11,261 bases of DNA from Rugosibacter sp. (GTDB lineage: Bacteria > Pseudomonadota > Gammaproteobacteria > Burkholderiales > Rhodocyclaceae): NCBI GenBank assembly GCA_030652715.1, contig JAUSQB010000473.1:1-11261 (forward strand), read 5' to 3'. Below are positions 1 to 7,286 of the stretch, in pieces. Numbering within the stretch: the stretch's first letter is position 1; each line of letters starts with the position of its first letter. The position numbers were made by a program, and so were the translations under genes. Below the pieces are notes generated by a model, which saw only the letters and a program-made list of their open reading frames with translations, searched no databases and had not been told where the DNA came from.

Positions 1-1337
1 GCCGATCCACCGGCGGAATCCCCTTCCACTAAAAAGAGCTCGTTTTCGCTCAATAACGTGGATTCGCAATCGGAGAGCTTGCCGGGCAACACGGCAACGC
101 CAGACTGTTTTCTTTTTTCCACTTTCTGCGCATTTTTTTGCCGCGCGAGGGCTTGGTGTATGGCTAATTCTGCAATGGCACGGCCTGCCTCAACGTGTTG
201 ATTGAGCCATATTTCAAAAGGATCGCGAATCATGCTGGATACCAGCTTGACAGCTTCACGCGAATTGAGTTTTTCTTTGACCTGGCCTTGAAACTGTGGA
301 TCAAGCAGGCGCGTGGATAGTACATAGGCCATGCGGCCACAGACATCATCTTGCTGCAATTTGACACCGCGTGGCAGCAGGGCGCGATGTTCAATGAAGG
401 ATTTAACTGCCTCAAAAACACCGGCGCGCAGACCGGCTTCATGTGTGCCGCCCGCAACGGTAGGAATCAGATTGACATACGACTCAGAGGCGACAGCTTC
501 AATAAACCAACCAATGACCCAGGCAGCGCCTTCACCGGAGGCAAAGTCGGCGTGGTCGCTATCGGCATATTTTTCGGCGGCATACAGTGGGGCGATATTT
601 TCAGCGCTCCCGGCCAGTTCAACCAGATAGCCAGCCAGGCCTTGCGGATAGCTCCAGGTTTTGCTGCTGATGCTGCCGTTCACTTGCTCAGTATCAAGGC
701 GCACGGTGACGCCAGGGAGTAGCACGGCTTTTGAGCGCAACAAGCGCTCTAGCTCAACGGATGATACGGTAGGCGTGTCGAAATACTTTCCGTCAGGCCA
801 CACGCTCACACGGGTGCCGGTTTGTTTGCCACAGGGACCGGCTTCTTTCAGCGGGCTAATTTTTTCGCCGCCTTCTGAAAAATCGATTTGCCATATCTTG
901 CCTTCGCGGCGTACTTCAACCGCTACGCGCTTGGACAACGCATTGGTCACCGCCACGCCCACGCCATGCAACCCGCCAGAAAAAGCATAGGCGGAATTGC
1001 CTGAGCGCTTATCGAATTTGCCACCGGCATGCAGGCGCGTAAAGGCCAGGACAACCACAGGAATTTTTTCTTCCGGATGCATGCCGACGGGAATGCCCCG
1101 GCCATCATCCACGACGGTAATGGCGCCATCCTGGTGGAGCGTGACGTGAATATTTTTAGCGTAACCGCCGAGGGCTTCATCGGCGGCGTTGTCGATTACT
1201 TCCTGGATGATGTGCGCGGGCGAATCTGTGCGGGTGTACATGCCCGGCCGCTCGCGCACGGGTTCTAAGCCTTTCAGAACGCGGAAGGAGGATTCATCAT
1301 AAGTGCTTGCGCGGCTATCAGAAGCTTTGGTGGCCAT
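1..1337 (-). CDS. parE: DNA topoisomerase IV subunit B (partial, 3' end outside window)
   Basis: ATPase and TOPRIM subunit of topoisomerase IV, which decatenates daughter chromosomes as a heterotetramer with ParC. Reading leftward from ATG 1337-1335 the frame is open for 445 codons to the window edge. The GHKL ATPase shows E46, N50 and D53 in EVIDNAADEA, DDGRGIPVG at 77-85 and the ATP-lid GGLHGVG at 121-127. The transducer lysine loop is Q352-V353-K354, where the classical form is QTK. The TOPRIM signature EGDSAGGS (438-445) is the last thing visible. The family is about 630-660 residues, so roughly a third is missing. TVAGGTHEAG (middle domain) and the YTRTD after RPGM favour ParE over GyrB. 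The start fits the usual N-terminus, in which a short polar tail precedes RVLKGLEPVRERPGMY; no clear Shine-Dalgarno is seen. It is divergent from the hydrolase gene. Confidence 0.95.
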   Translation of the reverse strand, partial: MATKASDSRASTYDESSFRVLKGLEPVRERPGMYTRTDSPAHIIQEVIDNAADEALGGYAKNIHVTLHQDGAITVVDDGRGIPVGMHPEEKIPVVVLAFTRLHAGGKFDKRSGNSAYAFSGGLHGVGVAVTNALSKRVAVEVRREGKIWQIDFSEGGEKISPLKEAGPCGKQTGTRVSVWPDGKYFDTPTVSSVELERLLRSKAVLLPGVTVRLDTEQVNGSISSKTWSYPQGLAGYLVELAGSAENIAPLYAAEKYADSDHADFASGEGAAWVIGWFIEAVASESYVNLIPTVAGGTHEAGLRAGVFEAVKSFIEHRALLPRGVKLQQDDVCGRMAYVLSTRLLDPQFQGQVKEKLNSREAVKLVSSMIRDPFEIWLNQHVEAGRAIAELAIHQALARQKNAQKVEKRKQSGVAVLPGKLSDCESTLLSENELFLVEGDSAGGS

Positions 1338-1387
1338 GGTCGAATATCAGTTGAGTTGTTGCGGGGGCAGGAGAAAATCTCGCGTGG

Positions 1388-1393
1388 ATTGTA
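1388..1393 (-). promoter_or_regulatory. candidate -10 element for parE
   Basis: Read on the minus strand this is TACAAT, 5 of 6 to the sigma70 -10, about 50 bases upstream of the parE ATG. No good -35 lies at 16-18 bases; the best match, TTCGAT, is only 15 bases away and lies within the adjacent dyad. The assignment rests on the hexamer and its position only. Confidence 0.35.
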
Positions 1394-1394
1394 G

Positions 1395-1413
1395 TCGAAC
1401 CATTGTGGATCGA
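1395..1413. repeat. imperfect 19-bp dyad in the divergent intergenic region
   Basis: The arms TCGAACCA (1395-1402) and TGGATCGA (1406-1413) are reverse complements except for one mismatched position, separated by TTG. The dyad abuts the candidate parE -10 and covers where its -35 should be. TCGAA also recurs at 1340 and 1410. The size and symmetry would suit a dimeric repressor, but no regulator is encoded in the window and the arms may be chance. Confidence 0.35.
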
Positions 1414-1454
1414 ATCGCGGTGTTGATTGCGCAGGGCTTGGCAAGACCCGCTGC

Positions 1455-1460
1455 TAAACT
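1455..1460 (+). promoter_or_regulatory. candidate -10 element for the hydrolase gene, possibly leaderless
   Basis: TAAACT lies six bases before the ATG at 1467, so initiation about 7 bases downstream of the -10 would fall on the ATG itself. No Shine-Dalgarno precedes the ATG, which agrees with a leaderless message. No good -35 is present: TTGGCA at 1438 is only 11 bases away. Low confidence. Confidence 0.3.
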
Positions 1461-1466
1461 GTAACC

Positions 1467-2372
1467 ATGAAACCCAGTCATTCCGAATTTCTGTCACTAC
1501 GCAGACGCCGCGTTCATGTGCGCTGCTGGCAAGATGATCCGCGTGCGCCGCTGCTGGTCATGCTGCATGGCTGGGGCGATACGTCAGCCACCTGGCAGTT
1601 TGTCGTGGACAGTCTTGCGCAGGGCTGGCGTGTGCTGGCGCCCGACTGGCGCGGGTTTGGGCTATCGCAATGGAATGGTGACAGCTACTGGTTTCCCGAT
1701 TATGTGGCTGATCTCGATGCCTTGCTGGAACATTATTCGCAGAATTCACCGGTGCGTTTGGTGGCGCACAGCATGGGGGGCAACGTGGCGTGTTTGTATG
1801 CGGGGCTGCGTCCGGAGCGTGTGGCGGGGCTGGTCAATCTCGAAGGTTTTGGGCTGCCTGATTGCCCGGTGACAGAAGCGCCGATACGGTATGCAAAATG
1901 GTTGTTGCAAACGCGCGATGTCCAAGGAAAAGGGTTTCGCCTTTATCCCAATTACGTTGCACTGGCGGCGCGCTTGCAGAATGATAATCCACGCTTGTCC
2001 GCTGCGCAGGCGGAGTTTCTTGCAGCGCATCTGGGTGTAGAGAAAACAGGTGATAATAAACAGCAGGAAATTCATCTGGCGATTGATCCCTGCCACCGCT
2101 GGTCCAATCCTATTCCGTATCGGCTGGAAGAGGCCATGGCGATCTGGCGGCAGGTGACAGCGCCCGTGCTATGGGTTATTGCCGCAGAATCGACCGCATT
2201 CAAGAAGTATTTTGATTTGGAATCGGCGAACTATCGTCAGCATGTGGGGTGCTTTGGGCATATCCGTGAAGTCGTGTTGCCGGATGCTGGGCACAATATG
2301 CAGCATGATCAGCCGCAGAAAGTGGCACAATGGATTGACGATTTTTTTACGCGCGGAGCTATTGCGCAATGA
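1467..2372 (+). CDS. alpha/beta hydrolase fold protein
   Basis: Predicted cytosolic serine hydrolase of 301 residues; the substrate cannot be told from sequence. Fold markers appear in order: the oxyanion-hole region LHGWGDTSATW (33-43), the APDWRGFGLSQ strand and loop (58-68), the nucleophile elbow VAHSMGG with Ser102 (99-105), and the catalytic-His region PDAGHNMQHDQP with His276 (272-283). The acid is less clear; Glu241 after strand VLWVIA is a candidate, replacing the usual Asp. The helical cap lies between about 125 and 225. There is no signal peptide. A TAA in frame at 1455-1457 makes ATG 1467 the first possible start. The stop is 7 bases before the PHP-family gene, so the two are probably cotranscribed. 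It could be an esterase, lipase or haloalkane-dehalogenase-like enzyme; no gene name is justified. Confidence 0.85.
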   Translation: MKPSHSEFLSLRRRRVHVRCWQDDPRAPLLVMLHGWGDTSATWQFVVDSLAQGWRVLAPDWRGFGLSQWNGDSYWFPDYVADLDALLEHYSQNSPVRLVAHSMGGNVACLYAGLRPERVAGLVNLEGFGLPDCPVTEAPIRYAKWLLQTRDVQGKGFRLYPNYVALAARLQNDNPRLSAAQAEFLAAHLGVEKTGDNKQQEIHLAIDPCHRWSNPIPYRLEEAMAIWRQVTAPVLWVIAAESTAFKKYFDLESANYRQHVGCFGHIREVVLPDAGHNMQHDQPQKVAQWIDDFFTRGAIAQ

Positions 2373-2379
2373 GACCACA

Positions 2380-3222
2380 ATGAAAGCCATTAACGCCGAT
2401 CTGCATTGCCATTCCAGCTTGTCGGACGGCATGCTGTCGCCTGCCGAGGTGGTACGCCGCGCACATGAAAATGGTGTGGATCTGCTGGCGCTGACTGATC
2501 ACGATGAGTTGAGCGGCCTGCCTGAGGCGAGCGCTACCGCAGCGGAGTTGGGGTTGCGGTTTATCGATGGCGTGGAAATTTCAATTTCCTGGGGTGATGA
2601 TCAAACCGTGCATGTCCTTGGGCTGGCGGTTGACCCAAATAACAGGGCATTGCAGGCAGGCTTGCAAAAAGTGCGCAGCGGGCGCGACGCGCGTGCTGCA
2701 GAGATGGCGGCGGAACTGGACAAGGTGGGCATACATGGCGCTTACGAAGGCGCGCTAAAGTATGCGGGTAATCCAGCCATGATCAGCCGTGCGCATTTCG
2801 CCCGTTATATTGTGGAGCAGGGCTGCGCTAAAGACACCAAAACCGTTTTCGATCACTGGCTGGCAAAGGACAAACCGGGCTATGTGGCGCATTCCTGGGC
2901 GACGCTGGAAGATTCGGTTGCCTGGATAGTCGGCGCTGGCGGTACGGCGGTCATCGCTCATCCGGCGCGTTATCGACTGACCAAAGCTCAGCGCCGGAAG
3001 TTGTTTACCACCTTTCGTGATCTGGGCGGGCAGGGCATTGAAGTGTTGTCTGGTGCGCAAGGGCCGGAAGAAGCCAAAGAGTTTGCCAGCGTCTGTCGCG
3101 AGTTCGGTTTTCTGGCGTCGCGCGGTTCGGATTTTCATGGCCCGGGCGAAAGCTGGATGGATCTGGGCAAGTTGCCGGATTTGCCTGAAGATTTGACGCC
3201 CGTCTGGGCACAGTGGAATTAA
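2380..3222 (+). CDS. rnm: PHP-domain phosphoesterase, RNase AM / YciV type (3',5'-nucleoside bisphosphate phosphatase family)
   Basis: 280-residue PHP-superfamily metal-dependent phosphoesterase. Its E. coli homologue YciV (RNase AM) is a 5'-3' exoribonuclease that finishes rRNA 5' ends, and a Chromobacterium homologue removes the 3' phosphate from 3',5'-bisphosphonucleotides. Metal-ligand motifs are all present: D7-x-H9-x-H11 with D16, TDHD at 39-42, GVEIS with E66, His78, an AHPARY motif and a late SDFHGP motif. ATG 2380 was chosen because homologues start just before the DLHCHS motif; the frame is open further upstream, inside the hydrolase gene. Shine-Dalgarno is weak (TGAGA overlapping the hydrolase stop), which suggests translational coupling. 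It is adjacent to yciO, as in E. coli. Exact substrate preference in this organism is inferred. Confidence 0.87.
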   Translation: MKAINADLHCHSSLSDGMLSPAEVVRRAHENGVDLLALTDHDELSGLPEASATAAELGLRFIDGVEISISWGDDQTVHVLGLAVDPNNRALQAGLQKVRSGRDARAAEMAAELDKVGIHGAYEGALKYAGNPAMISRAHFARYIVEQGCAKDTKTVFDHWLAKDKPGYVAHSWATLEDSVAWIVGAGGTAVIAHPARYRLTKAQRRKLFTTFRDLGGQGIEVLSGAQGPEEAKEFASVCREFGFLASRGSDFHGPGESWMDLGKLPDLPEDLTPVWAQWN

Positions 3223-3226
3223 AAAC

Positions 3227-3230
3227 GGAG
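3227..3230 (+). promoter_or_regulatory. Shine-Dalgarno deciding a TTG start for yciO
   Basis: GGAG lies 7 bases before TTG 3238. The preceding gene's stop (3220-3222) is in the same frame and no ATG or GTG lies between it and the conserved start of the protein, so TTG is the start. Confidence 0.75.
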
Positions 3231-3237
3231 TTGATTT

Positions 3238-3864
3238 TTGGCACAACTATTTCAAATTCACCCTGAGCACCCGCAGCGGCGTCTGATCAAACAGGCCGCA
3301 GAAATTCTGCGTAGCGGCGGTCTGTTGGCAGTGCCAACAGACGCCGCGTATTCGCTGGTCGGTGTGACGGGTTATGCGCCTTTGCTGGATCGTATCCGTG
3401 CCATTCGCGGTGTCGACGAACGGCACCATTTCACGCTGATGTGCCGCGATCTTTCCGAAATTGCAAAATATGCGCGAGTGGATAACATGCAATTCCGTTT
3501 GCTCAAGGCGACCACGCCGGGCAGCTATACCTTTATTCTTGAGGGCACCAAAGAGCTGCCGCGCCGCGTGCTGCATCCCAAGCGCAAAACCATTGGTTTA
3601 CGTGTGCCGGATCATCCGGTGCTATTGGCATTGCTGGCGGAACTGGATGAACCACTGCTGAGTTCAACGCTCATTTTGCCGGGCGATGAGTTGCCATTGG
3701 CTGATGCGGATGAGATTCGCGAACGTTTGGAAAAGCAACTGGATGCGGTGATTGATGCAGGACATTGCGGCATCGAGATGACCACAGTGATCAATCTGAC
3801 CGCTGATCAGCCAGAGCTGGTACGTGCGGGTCGTGGGCCGCTGGCACCCTGCGGGCTGGATTGA
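3238..3864 (+). CDS. yciO: YciO family protein (Sua5/YrdC/YciO superfamily)
   Basis: 208-residue single-domain YrdC-fold protein. Relatives TsaC/Sua5 make threonylcarbamoyl-AMP for the tRNA t6A modification; YciO is a separate branch whose role is not settled. The sequence matches E. coli YciO from the first residues (AQLFQIHPEHPQRRLI) through GGLLAVPTDAAY (27-38), HFTLMCRDLSE, TPGSYTFILEGTKE and KRKTIGLRVP to the RAGRGP tail, and the length is nearly identical. These blocks separate it from TsaC and from the longer two-domain Sua5. Initiation is at TTG, supported by GGAG 7 bases upstream and by the alignment. It sits 15 bases after the PHP-family gene, a pairing also seen in E. coli. A 23-bp near-perfect palindrome (3320-3342) lies in the PTD-motif region. 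Confidence 0.9.
   Translation: MAQLFQIHPEHPQRRLIKQAAEILRSGGLLAVPTDAAYSLVGVTGYAPLLDRIRAIRGVDERHHFTLMCRDLSEIAKYARVDNMQFRLLKATTPGSYTFILEGTKELPRRVLHPKRKTIGLRVPDHPVLLALLAELDEPLLSSTLILPGDELPLADADEIRERLEKQLDAVIDAGHCGIEMTTVINLTADQPELVRAGRGPLAPCGLD
3320..3342. repeat. 23-bp near-perfect palindrome inside yciO
   Basis: Arms GTCTGTTGGCA (3320-3330) and TGCCAACAGAC (3332-3342) are exact reverse complements around one central G. As RNA this gives a 10-bp stem with an AGU triloop. It can be extended by GGCG (3316-3319) pairing with the final C and the following GCC, with G3320 bulged. No T-tract follows, so it is not an intrinsic terminator. Confidence 0.85.
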
Positions 3865-3871
3865 TCCTGTC

Positions 3872-3880
3872 TGATAGAAT
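3872..3880 (+). promoter_or_regulatory. candidate extended -10 promoter before the M50 protease gene
   Basis: TGATAGAAT combines the extended TGn element with TAGAAT (5 of 6). The ATG is 11 bases after the hexamer, so the predicted 5' UTR is only about 4-6 bases. No -35 match at 16-18 bases and no Shine-Dalgarno are visible. It would be an internal promoter within the gene cluster. Confidence 0.4.
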
Positions 3881-3891
3881 TCGTATCCTCC

Positions 3892-4536
3892 ATGAATATT
3901 ATTCAAACGCTGGCAATTTCCGCCCTGCCTGTGATTTTCGCCATCACGCTGCACGAAGCTGCGCACGGCTATGCTGCACGGCACTTTGGCGACCCGACGG
4001 CGTGGAAATTGGGACGTATCAGCCTTAATCCGCTGCGGCATATTGATCCGATAGGAACAATCCTTGTTCCGGCGGTGATTTTGCTGCTTTCATCCGGTGG
4101 CATGTTGTTTGGCTGGGCCAAGCCTGTACCGGTGGATTTCGGCAAATTGCGCCATCCGAAGCAGGACATGCTATGGGTGGCTGCGGCTGGTCCGGCGGCG
4201 AATCTGGTGATGGCTTTAGGTTGGGCGCTGCTGTTCAAAGTGGTGATCGGCTTTCCGGAAACCCTGTATTCTGATGCTCTGCGTGAAATGGCCAAGATAG
4301 GGATGGTCATCAACGGGGTGTTGATGTTGCTCAATCTATTACCCTTGCTCCCGTTAGATGGTGGGCGCATTGTGGTGAGCTTGTTGCCACCGCGCGCCGC
4401 GTGGAAGTTTTCCCAGCTTGAGCGCTGGGGGCTGCCGATTCTCCTTGCGCTGCTGTTTTTTGGCGGTCTGGAGCGTATTTTGCGCCCATTGTTGGGCGTA
4501 TATTTTTCTTTGCTAACGAGCATCTTCGGCTTTTAG
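3892..4536 (+). CDS. M50 family site-2 protease, integral membrane
   Basis: 214-residue membrane zinc metalloprotease of the short, PDZ-less M50 branch. Family members cleave substrates within or near the membrane; the substrate here is unknown. Zinc-site residues are visible: H21-E22-x-x-H25 in the first hydrophobic segment (TLHEAAHGYAARHFGD), and Asp156 in the NLLPLLPLDGGRI segment (148-160). Hydrophobic segments lie at about 7-22, 54-73, 93-120, 136-156 and 180-193. AGPAANLVMA (99-108) is another conserved family block. ATG 3892 is the only plausible start after the yciO stop 28 bases upstream. There is no Shine-Dalgarno and a possible -10 lies close by. It lacks the PDZ domains of RseP, so it is not the sigmaE-pathway protease. 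Confidence 0.9.
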   Translation: MNIIQTLAISALPVIFAITLHEAAHGYAARHFGDPTAWKLGRISLNPLRHIDPIGTILVPAVILLLSSGGMLFGWAKPVPVDFGKLRHPKQDMLWVAAAGPAANLVMALGWALLFKVVIGFPETLYSDALREMAKIGMVINGVLMLLNLLPLLPLDGGRIVVSLLPPRAAWKFSQLERWGLPILLALLFFGGLERILRPLLGVYFSLLTSIFGF

Positions 4537-4552
4537 GTTTTTACTGATCATT

Positions 4553-5755
4553 ATGTACGCAGAAAAATTTCTTTCCGGCATGCGTCGTACCGGGAGTTTG
4601 GATCTTGGCAACTACCACGGCGTATTGGCCAACTGGATCAAGTTGCAGCATGAGTTTCCCTGCCTGTTTTTTGTCGCTGACTGGCATGCGCTAACCACGG
4701 CTTACGATGAGCCGGGCACGATTACTCAGAATTCTTACGATATGGTGATCGATTGGCTGGCGGCGGGCGTTGATCCGACGCAAGCCACAATTTTCATTCA
4801 GTCCAAAGTGCCGGAGCACGCCGAGCTGCATCTGTTGTTGTCAATGATGACGCCGCTGGGCTGGCTGGAGCGCGTGCCGACGTACAAGGATCAGCAGGAG
4901 AAGTTGACGCACAAGGATTTGACGACATATGGTTTCCTTGGCTATCCCCTGTTACAAGCGGCTGATATCCTGATTTATCGCGCCAATCGCGTGCCGGTGG
5001 GTGAAGACCAAGTGCCGCACATTGAGTTTACGCGCGAGATTGCGCGACGCTTTAACCATCTGTATGGCCGCGAGCCGGATTTTGAAGGCAAGGCGCGGGA
5101 GGCGATGAAGCAACTGGGTAACAAGCGCGCCAAGCTTTACGAAGAACTGCGCACGCGCTACCAGGAGCAAGGGGAGGAAGAGGCGTTGAATGAGGCGCAC
5201 GTGCTGTTGAATGAAGCGCAGAGCCTGTCTTTTGGCGACCGTGAGCGCTTGTTTGGCTGGCTGGAGGGTACGCGCAAAATGATCCTGGTCGAGCCCGATG
5301 CCTTGTTGACGGAAGCTTCGCGTATGCCCGGGCTGGATGGGCAAAAGATGTCCAAATCCTACGGCAATACGATTGCGCTGCGTGAGGATGCGGAATCCAT
5401 CACCAAAAAAATTCGCACTATGCAGACCGATCCGCAGCGTGTACGCCGCACCGATTCGGGCGACCCGGACAAGTGTCCCGTGTGGCAATTACACCAGATT
5501 TACTCGGATAATACAGTCAAGCAATGGGTGCAAACGGGCTGTCGTTCAGCCGGGATAGGCTGTATTGAATGCAAGCAACCGGTGATCGACGCGGTGCTAA
5601 AGGAACAGGAACCGATGAGGGAGCGTGCAAAAATGTATGAGGAAGACCCGCAGCTCGTTAAGAATATTATTGCCGACGGGTGCGAAAAAGCACGCAAGCT
5701 GGCGCAGGAGACGATGCGTGATGTGCGCGAAGCCATAGGGATTGATTACTCGTGA
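4553..5755 (+). CDS. trpS: tryptophan--tRNA ligase (long form with insertion before KMSKS)
   Basis: Class Ic aminoacyl-tRNA synthetase charging tRNA-Trp, cytosolic homodimer, 400 residues. The HIGH-equivalent motif is DLGN (17-20) in GSLDLGNYHG, and KMSKS is at 265-269 (GLDGQKMSKSYGN). VPVGEDQ (148-153) is the conserved pocket block. Compared with the 334-residue E. coli enzyme, about 55-60 extra residues, rich in Glu, Lys and Leu, lie between the LYG at 170-172 and KMSKS. This long form is, as far as I recall, common among betaproteobacterial TrpRS. The C-terminal anticodon-binding helices run to DYS at 400. ATG 4553 follows the M50 stop by 16 bases; the Shine-Dalgarno is poor. Its TGA overlaps the scpA ATG by one base, implying coupling. 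No trp leader or T-box-like structure is seen upstream. Confidence 0.96.
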   Translation: MYAEKFLSGMRRTGSLDLGNYHGVLANWIKLQHEFPCLFFVADWHALTTAYDEPGTITQNSYDMVIDWLAAGVDPTQATIFIQSKVPEHAELHLLLSMMTPLGWLERVPTYKDQQEKLTHKDLTTYGFLGYPLLQAADILIYRANRVPVGEDQVPHIEFTREIARRFNHLYGREPDFEGKAREAMKQLGNKRAKLYEELRTRYQEQGEEEALNEAHVLLNEAQSLSFGDRERLFGWLEGTRKMILVEPDALLTEASRMPGLDGQKMSKSYGNTIALREDAESITKKIRTMQTDPQRVRRTDSGDPDKCPVWQLHQIYSDNTVKQWVQTGCRSAGIGCIECKQPVIDAVLKEQEPMRERAKMYEEDPQLVKNIIADGCEKARKLAQETMRDVREAIGIDYS

Positions 5756-6621
5756 TGCAGTCTTCGGATGATGCGTTAGTAAGCGTTGGCGCCGTATCAC
5801 CAGCACCGACTTTTATGGATGCGTTACTCCAGCCCCATCTGCCCAAGGTCTATGGCGAAGTCATGGTTGAGATGCCGCGTGACCTTTACATCCCGCCGGA
5901 TGCGTTGGAGATTATTCTCGAATCTTTCGAAGGCCCGCTGGATTTATTGTTGTATCTGATACGCCGCGCCAATATCAATGTGCTGGATATTCCCATGGCA
6001 CCATTGACGATGCAGTATCTGGCTTATGTTGAAGCCATGCGCAAACACAACCTTGAGCTGGCGGCCGAATACCTGCTGATGGCTGCAATGCTGATCGAGA
6101 TCAAGTCGCGCATGTTGTTACCCCGCATTCCGCGTGTCGAAGAGGGCGAGGCCGAAGACCCGCGCGCCGAGCTGGTGCGCCGTCTGGTCGAGTATGAACG
6201 GATGAAAGCCGCTGCCGCTAATCTGGAAGAGTTACCTCAAGCCGGCAGGGATTTTGAGTGGGTGACGGTCTGGATTGCAGACAAAGTAGTCGAGCGTCAG
6301 CCGGAAGTGAGTCTGCATGATCTGCAACTGGCTTGGCTTTCGCTCATGAGACAAGTAAAAAACCATCAGCATCACAAGATTCATCGCGAGGAGTTGTCGG
6401 TAAGGGAGCACATGAGTCTTATTTTGCGTCGCTTGCAAGGAGGCGGCTACATGTTGTTTGAACAGCTGTTTGATCTAACGCTCGGCGCGCCGGGACTGGT
6501 TGTCAGCTTTCTTGCCATGCTTGAGCTCGCTCGCGAATCGATGGTGGAGATTACGCAAAATGAAGCACTGGCACCGATTTATGTAAGATTGCCTGAGGTA
6601 GATGATGCAGGAACTGTATAA
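5755..6621 (+). CDS. scpA: segregation and condensation protein A (kleisin)
   Basis: 288-residue kleisin subunit that bridges the SMC ATPase heads and binds ScpB in the condensin-like complex compacting and segregating the chromosome. Visible markers are [12 protein letters not shown] (58-69) in the N-terminal SMC-neck-binding region, [17 protein letters not shown] (107-123), an acidic, charged middle region (about 128-165), and a C-terminal winged helix from about 210 ending with [13 protein letters not shown] (249-261). The start is ATG 5755, sharing its A with the trpS stop (TGATG); GTG 5752 directly before it would add one residue. The first 40 or so residues precede the conserved kleisin core and look poorly conserved, so a later start (for example Met21) is possible. 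smc is not in the window. Confidence 0.93.
   Translation: MQSSDDALVSVGAVSPAPTFMDALLQPHLPKVYGEVMVEMPRDLYIPPDALEIILESFEGPLDLLLYLIRRANINVLDIPMAPLTMQYLAYVEAMRKHNLELAAEYLLMAAMLIEIKSRMLLPRIPRVEEGEAEDPRAELVRRLVEYERMKAAAANLEELPQAGRDFEWVTVWIADKVVERQPEVSLHDLQLAWLSLMRQVKNHQHHKIHREELSVREHMSLILRRLQGGGYMLFEQLFDLTLGAPGLVVSFLAMLELARESMVEITQNEALAPIYVRLPEVDDAGTV
6595..6599 (+). promoter_or_regulatory. Shine-Dalgarno choosing between two adjacent ATGs of scpB
   Basis: GAGGT inside the scpA 3' end is 5 bases from ATG 6605 but only 2 from ATG 6602, so the second of the two tandem ATGs is the better-spaced start. Confidence 0.6.
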
Positions 6622-7258
6622 GCCGGATGATTACAAACGTGTGCTTGAAATCGCCTTGCTGGTTGCGACAGAGCCTTTGCCTTTGTCTGAGCTGAAAAAA
6701 CTTTTCGATGAAACGTTTGATGACGATACCTGGCAGATATTGCTTGACGATTTGCGACGTGACTGGTCAGGCCGTGGTGTCGAACTGGTACGCCTGGCTT
6801 CTGGCTGGCGTTTTCAAACACGCCCCGAATATCAGGTTTATATTGATCGGCTAAAAAATGAAAAAGCACCCAAGTATTCACGTGCCGTGATGGAGACGCT
6901 ATCGATTATCGCGTACCGCCAGCCAGTAACGCGAGGAGATATTGAAGATATCCGCGGTGTGGCCGTGTCGCCCAATATCTTGAAAACACTTGAATCACGT
7001 GGCTGGATTGATGTGGTGGGCCACCGTGATGCGCCGGGCAGACCTGCACTTTACGCGACTACAAAAATATTTCTGGATGACCTTGGCTTGCGTAGCTTGA
7101 TCGAGTTGCCGCCATTGAGCGAAATTGAGCGCATTATGAATACCGAGCCGAATCAGGCGGCACTGGCTGCTGATTTTGTTGCCTCAGTGAGTGAAGAGAT
7201 AAACAAAGATACTACCGAATCGGTTACACACAGTGAGCGTGTGCTGCCGACAGAATGA
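6605..7258 (+). CDS. scpB: segregation and condensation protein B
   Basis: 217-residue partner of ScpA; as a dimer it binds the kleisin and modulates SMC-complex activity. It has two winged-helix domains, about 5-80 and 90-170. The second carries the family signature around [20 protein letters not shown] (95-114), then [20 protein letters not shown] and the GRPALYATT wing. The C-terminal 45 residues are polar and probably disordered. The start overlaps scpA by 17 bases, in a different frame, giving tight translational coupling that suits the ScpA-ScpB stoichiometric complex. The ATG at 6602 would add one Met. Confidence 0.93.
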   Translation: MQELYKPDDYKRVLEIALLVATEPLPLSELKKLFDETFDDDTWQILLDDLRRDWSGRGVELVRLASGWRFQTRPEYQVYIDRLKNEKAPKYSRAVMETLSIIAYRQPVTRGDIEDIRGVAVSPNILKTLESRGWIDVVGHRDAPGRPALYATTKIFLDDLGLRSLIELPPLSEIERIMNTEPNQAALAADFVASVSEEINKDTTESVTHSERVLPTE

Positions 7259-7286
7259 TGAAACAGAGGTTCGCCCGCAGGGCACC

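Noticed and set aside
733..749. Inverted repeat GAGCGC/GCGCTC with a 5-base loop inside parE
   Set aside because: Short, in coding sequence, and not followed by a T-tract in the direction of parE transcription, so no terminator role is supported.
331..990. Several plus-strand open frames opposite parE
   Set aside because: parE reads intact through all of this interval with its conserved motifs; the plus-strand translations show no domain.
3969..4523. 184-codon open frame antisense to the M50 protease gene
   Set aside because: Lies entirely within a well-supported gene, has no family features, and follows from codon bias in the sense strand.
4537..4552. Possible trp attenuator or T-box upstream of trpS
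   Set aside because: The gap is only 16 bases, with no hairpin, Trp-codon leader ORF or terminator.
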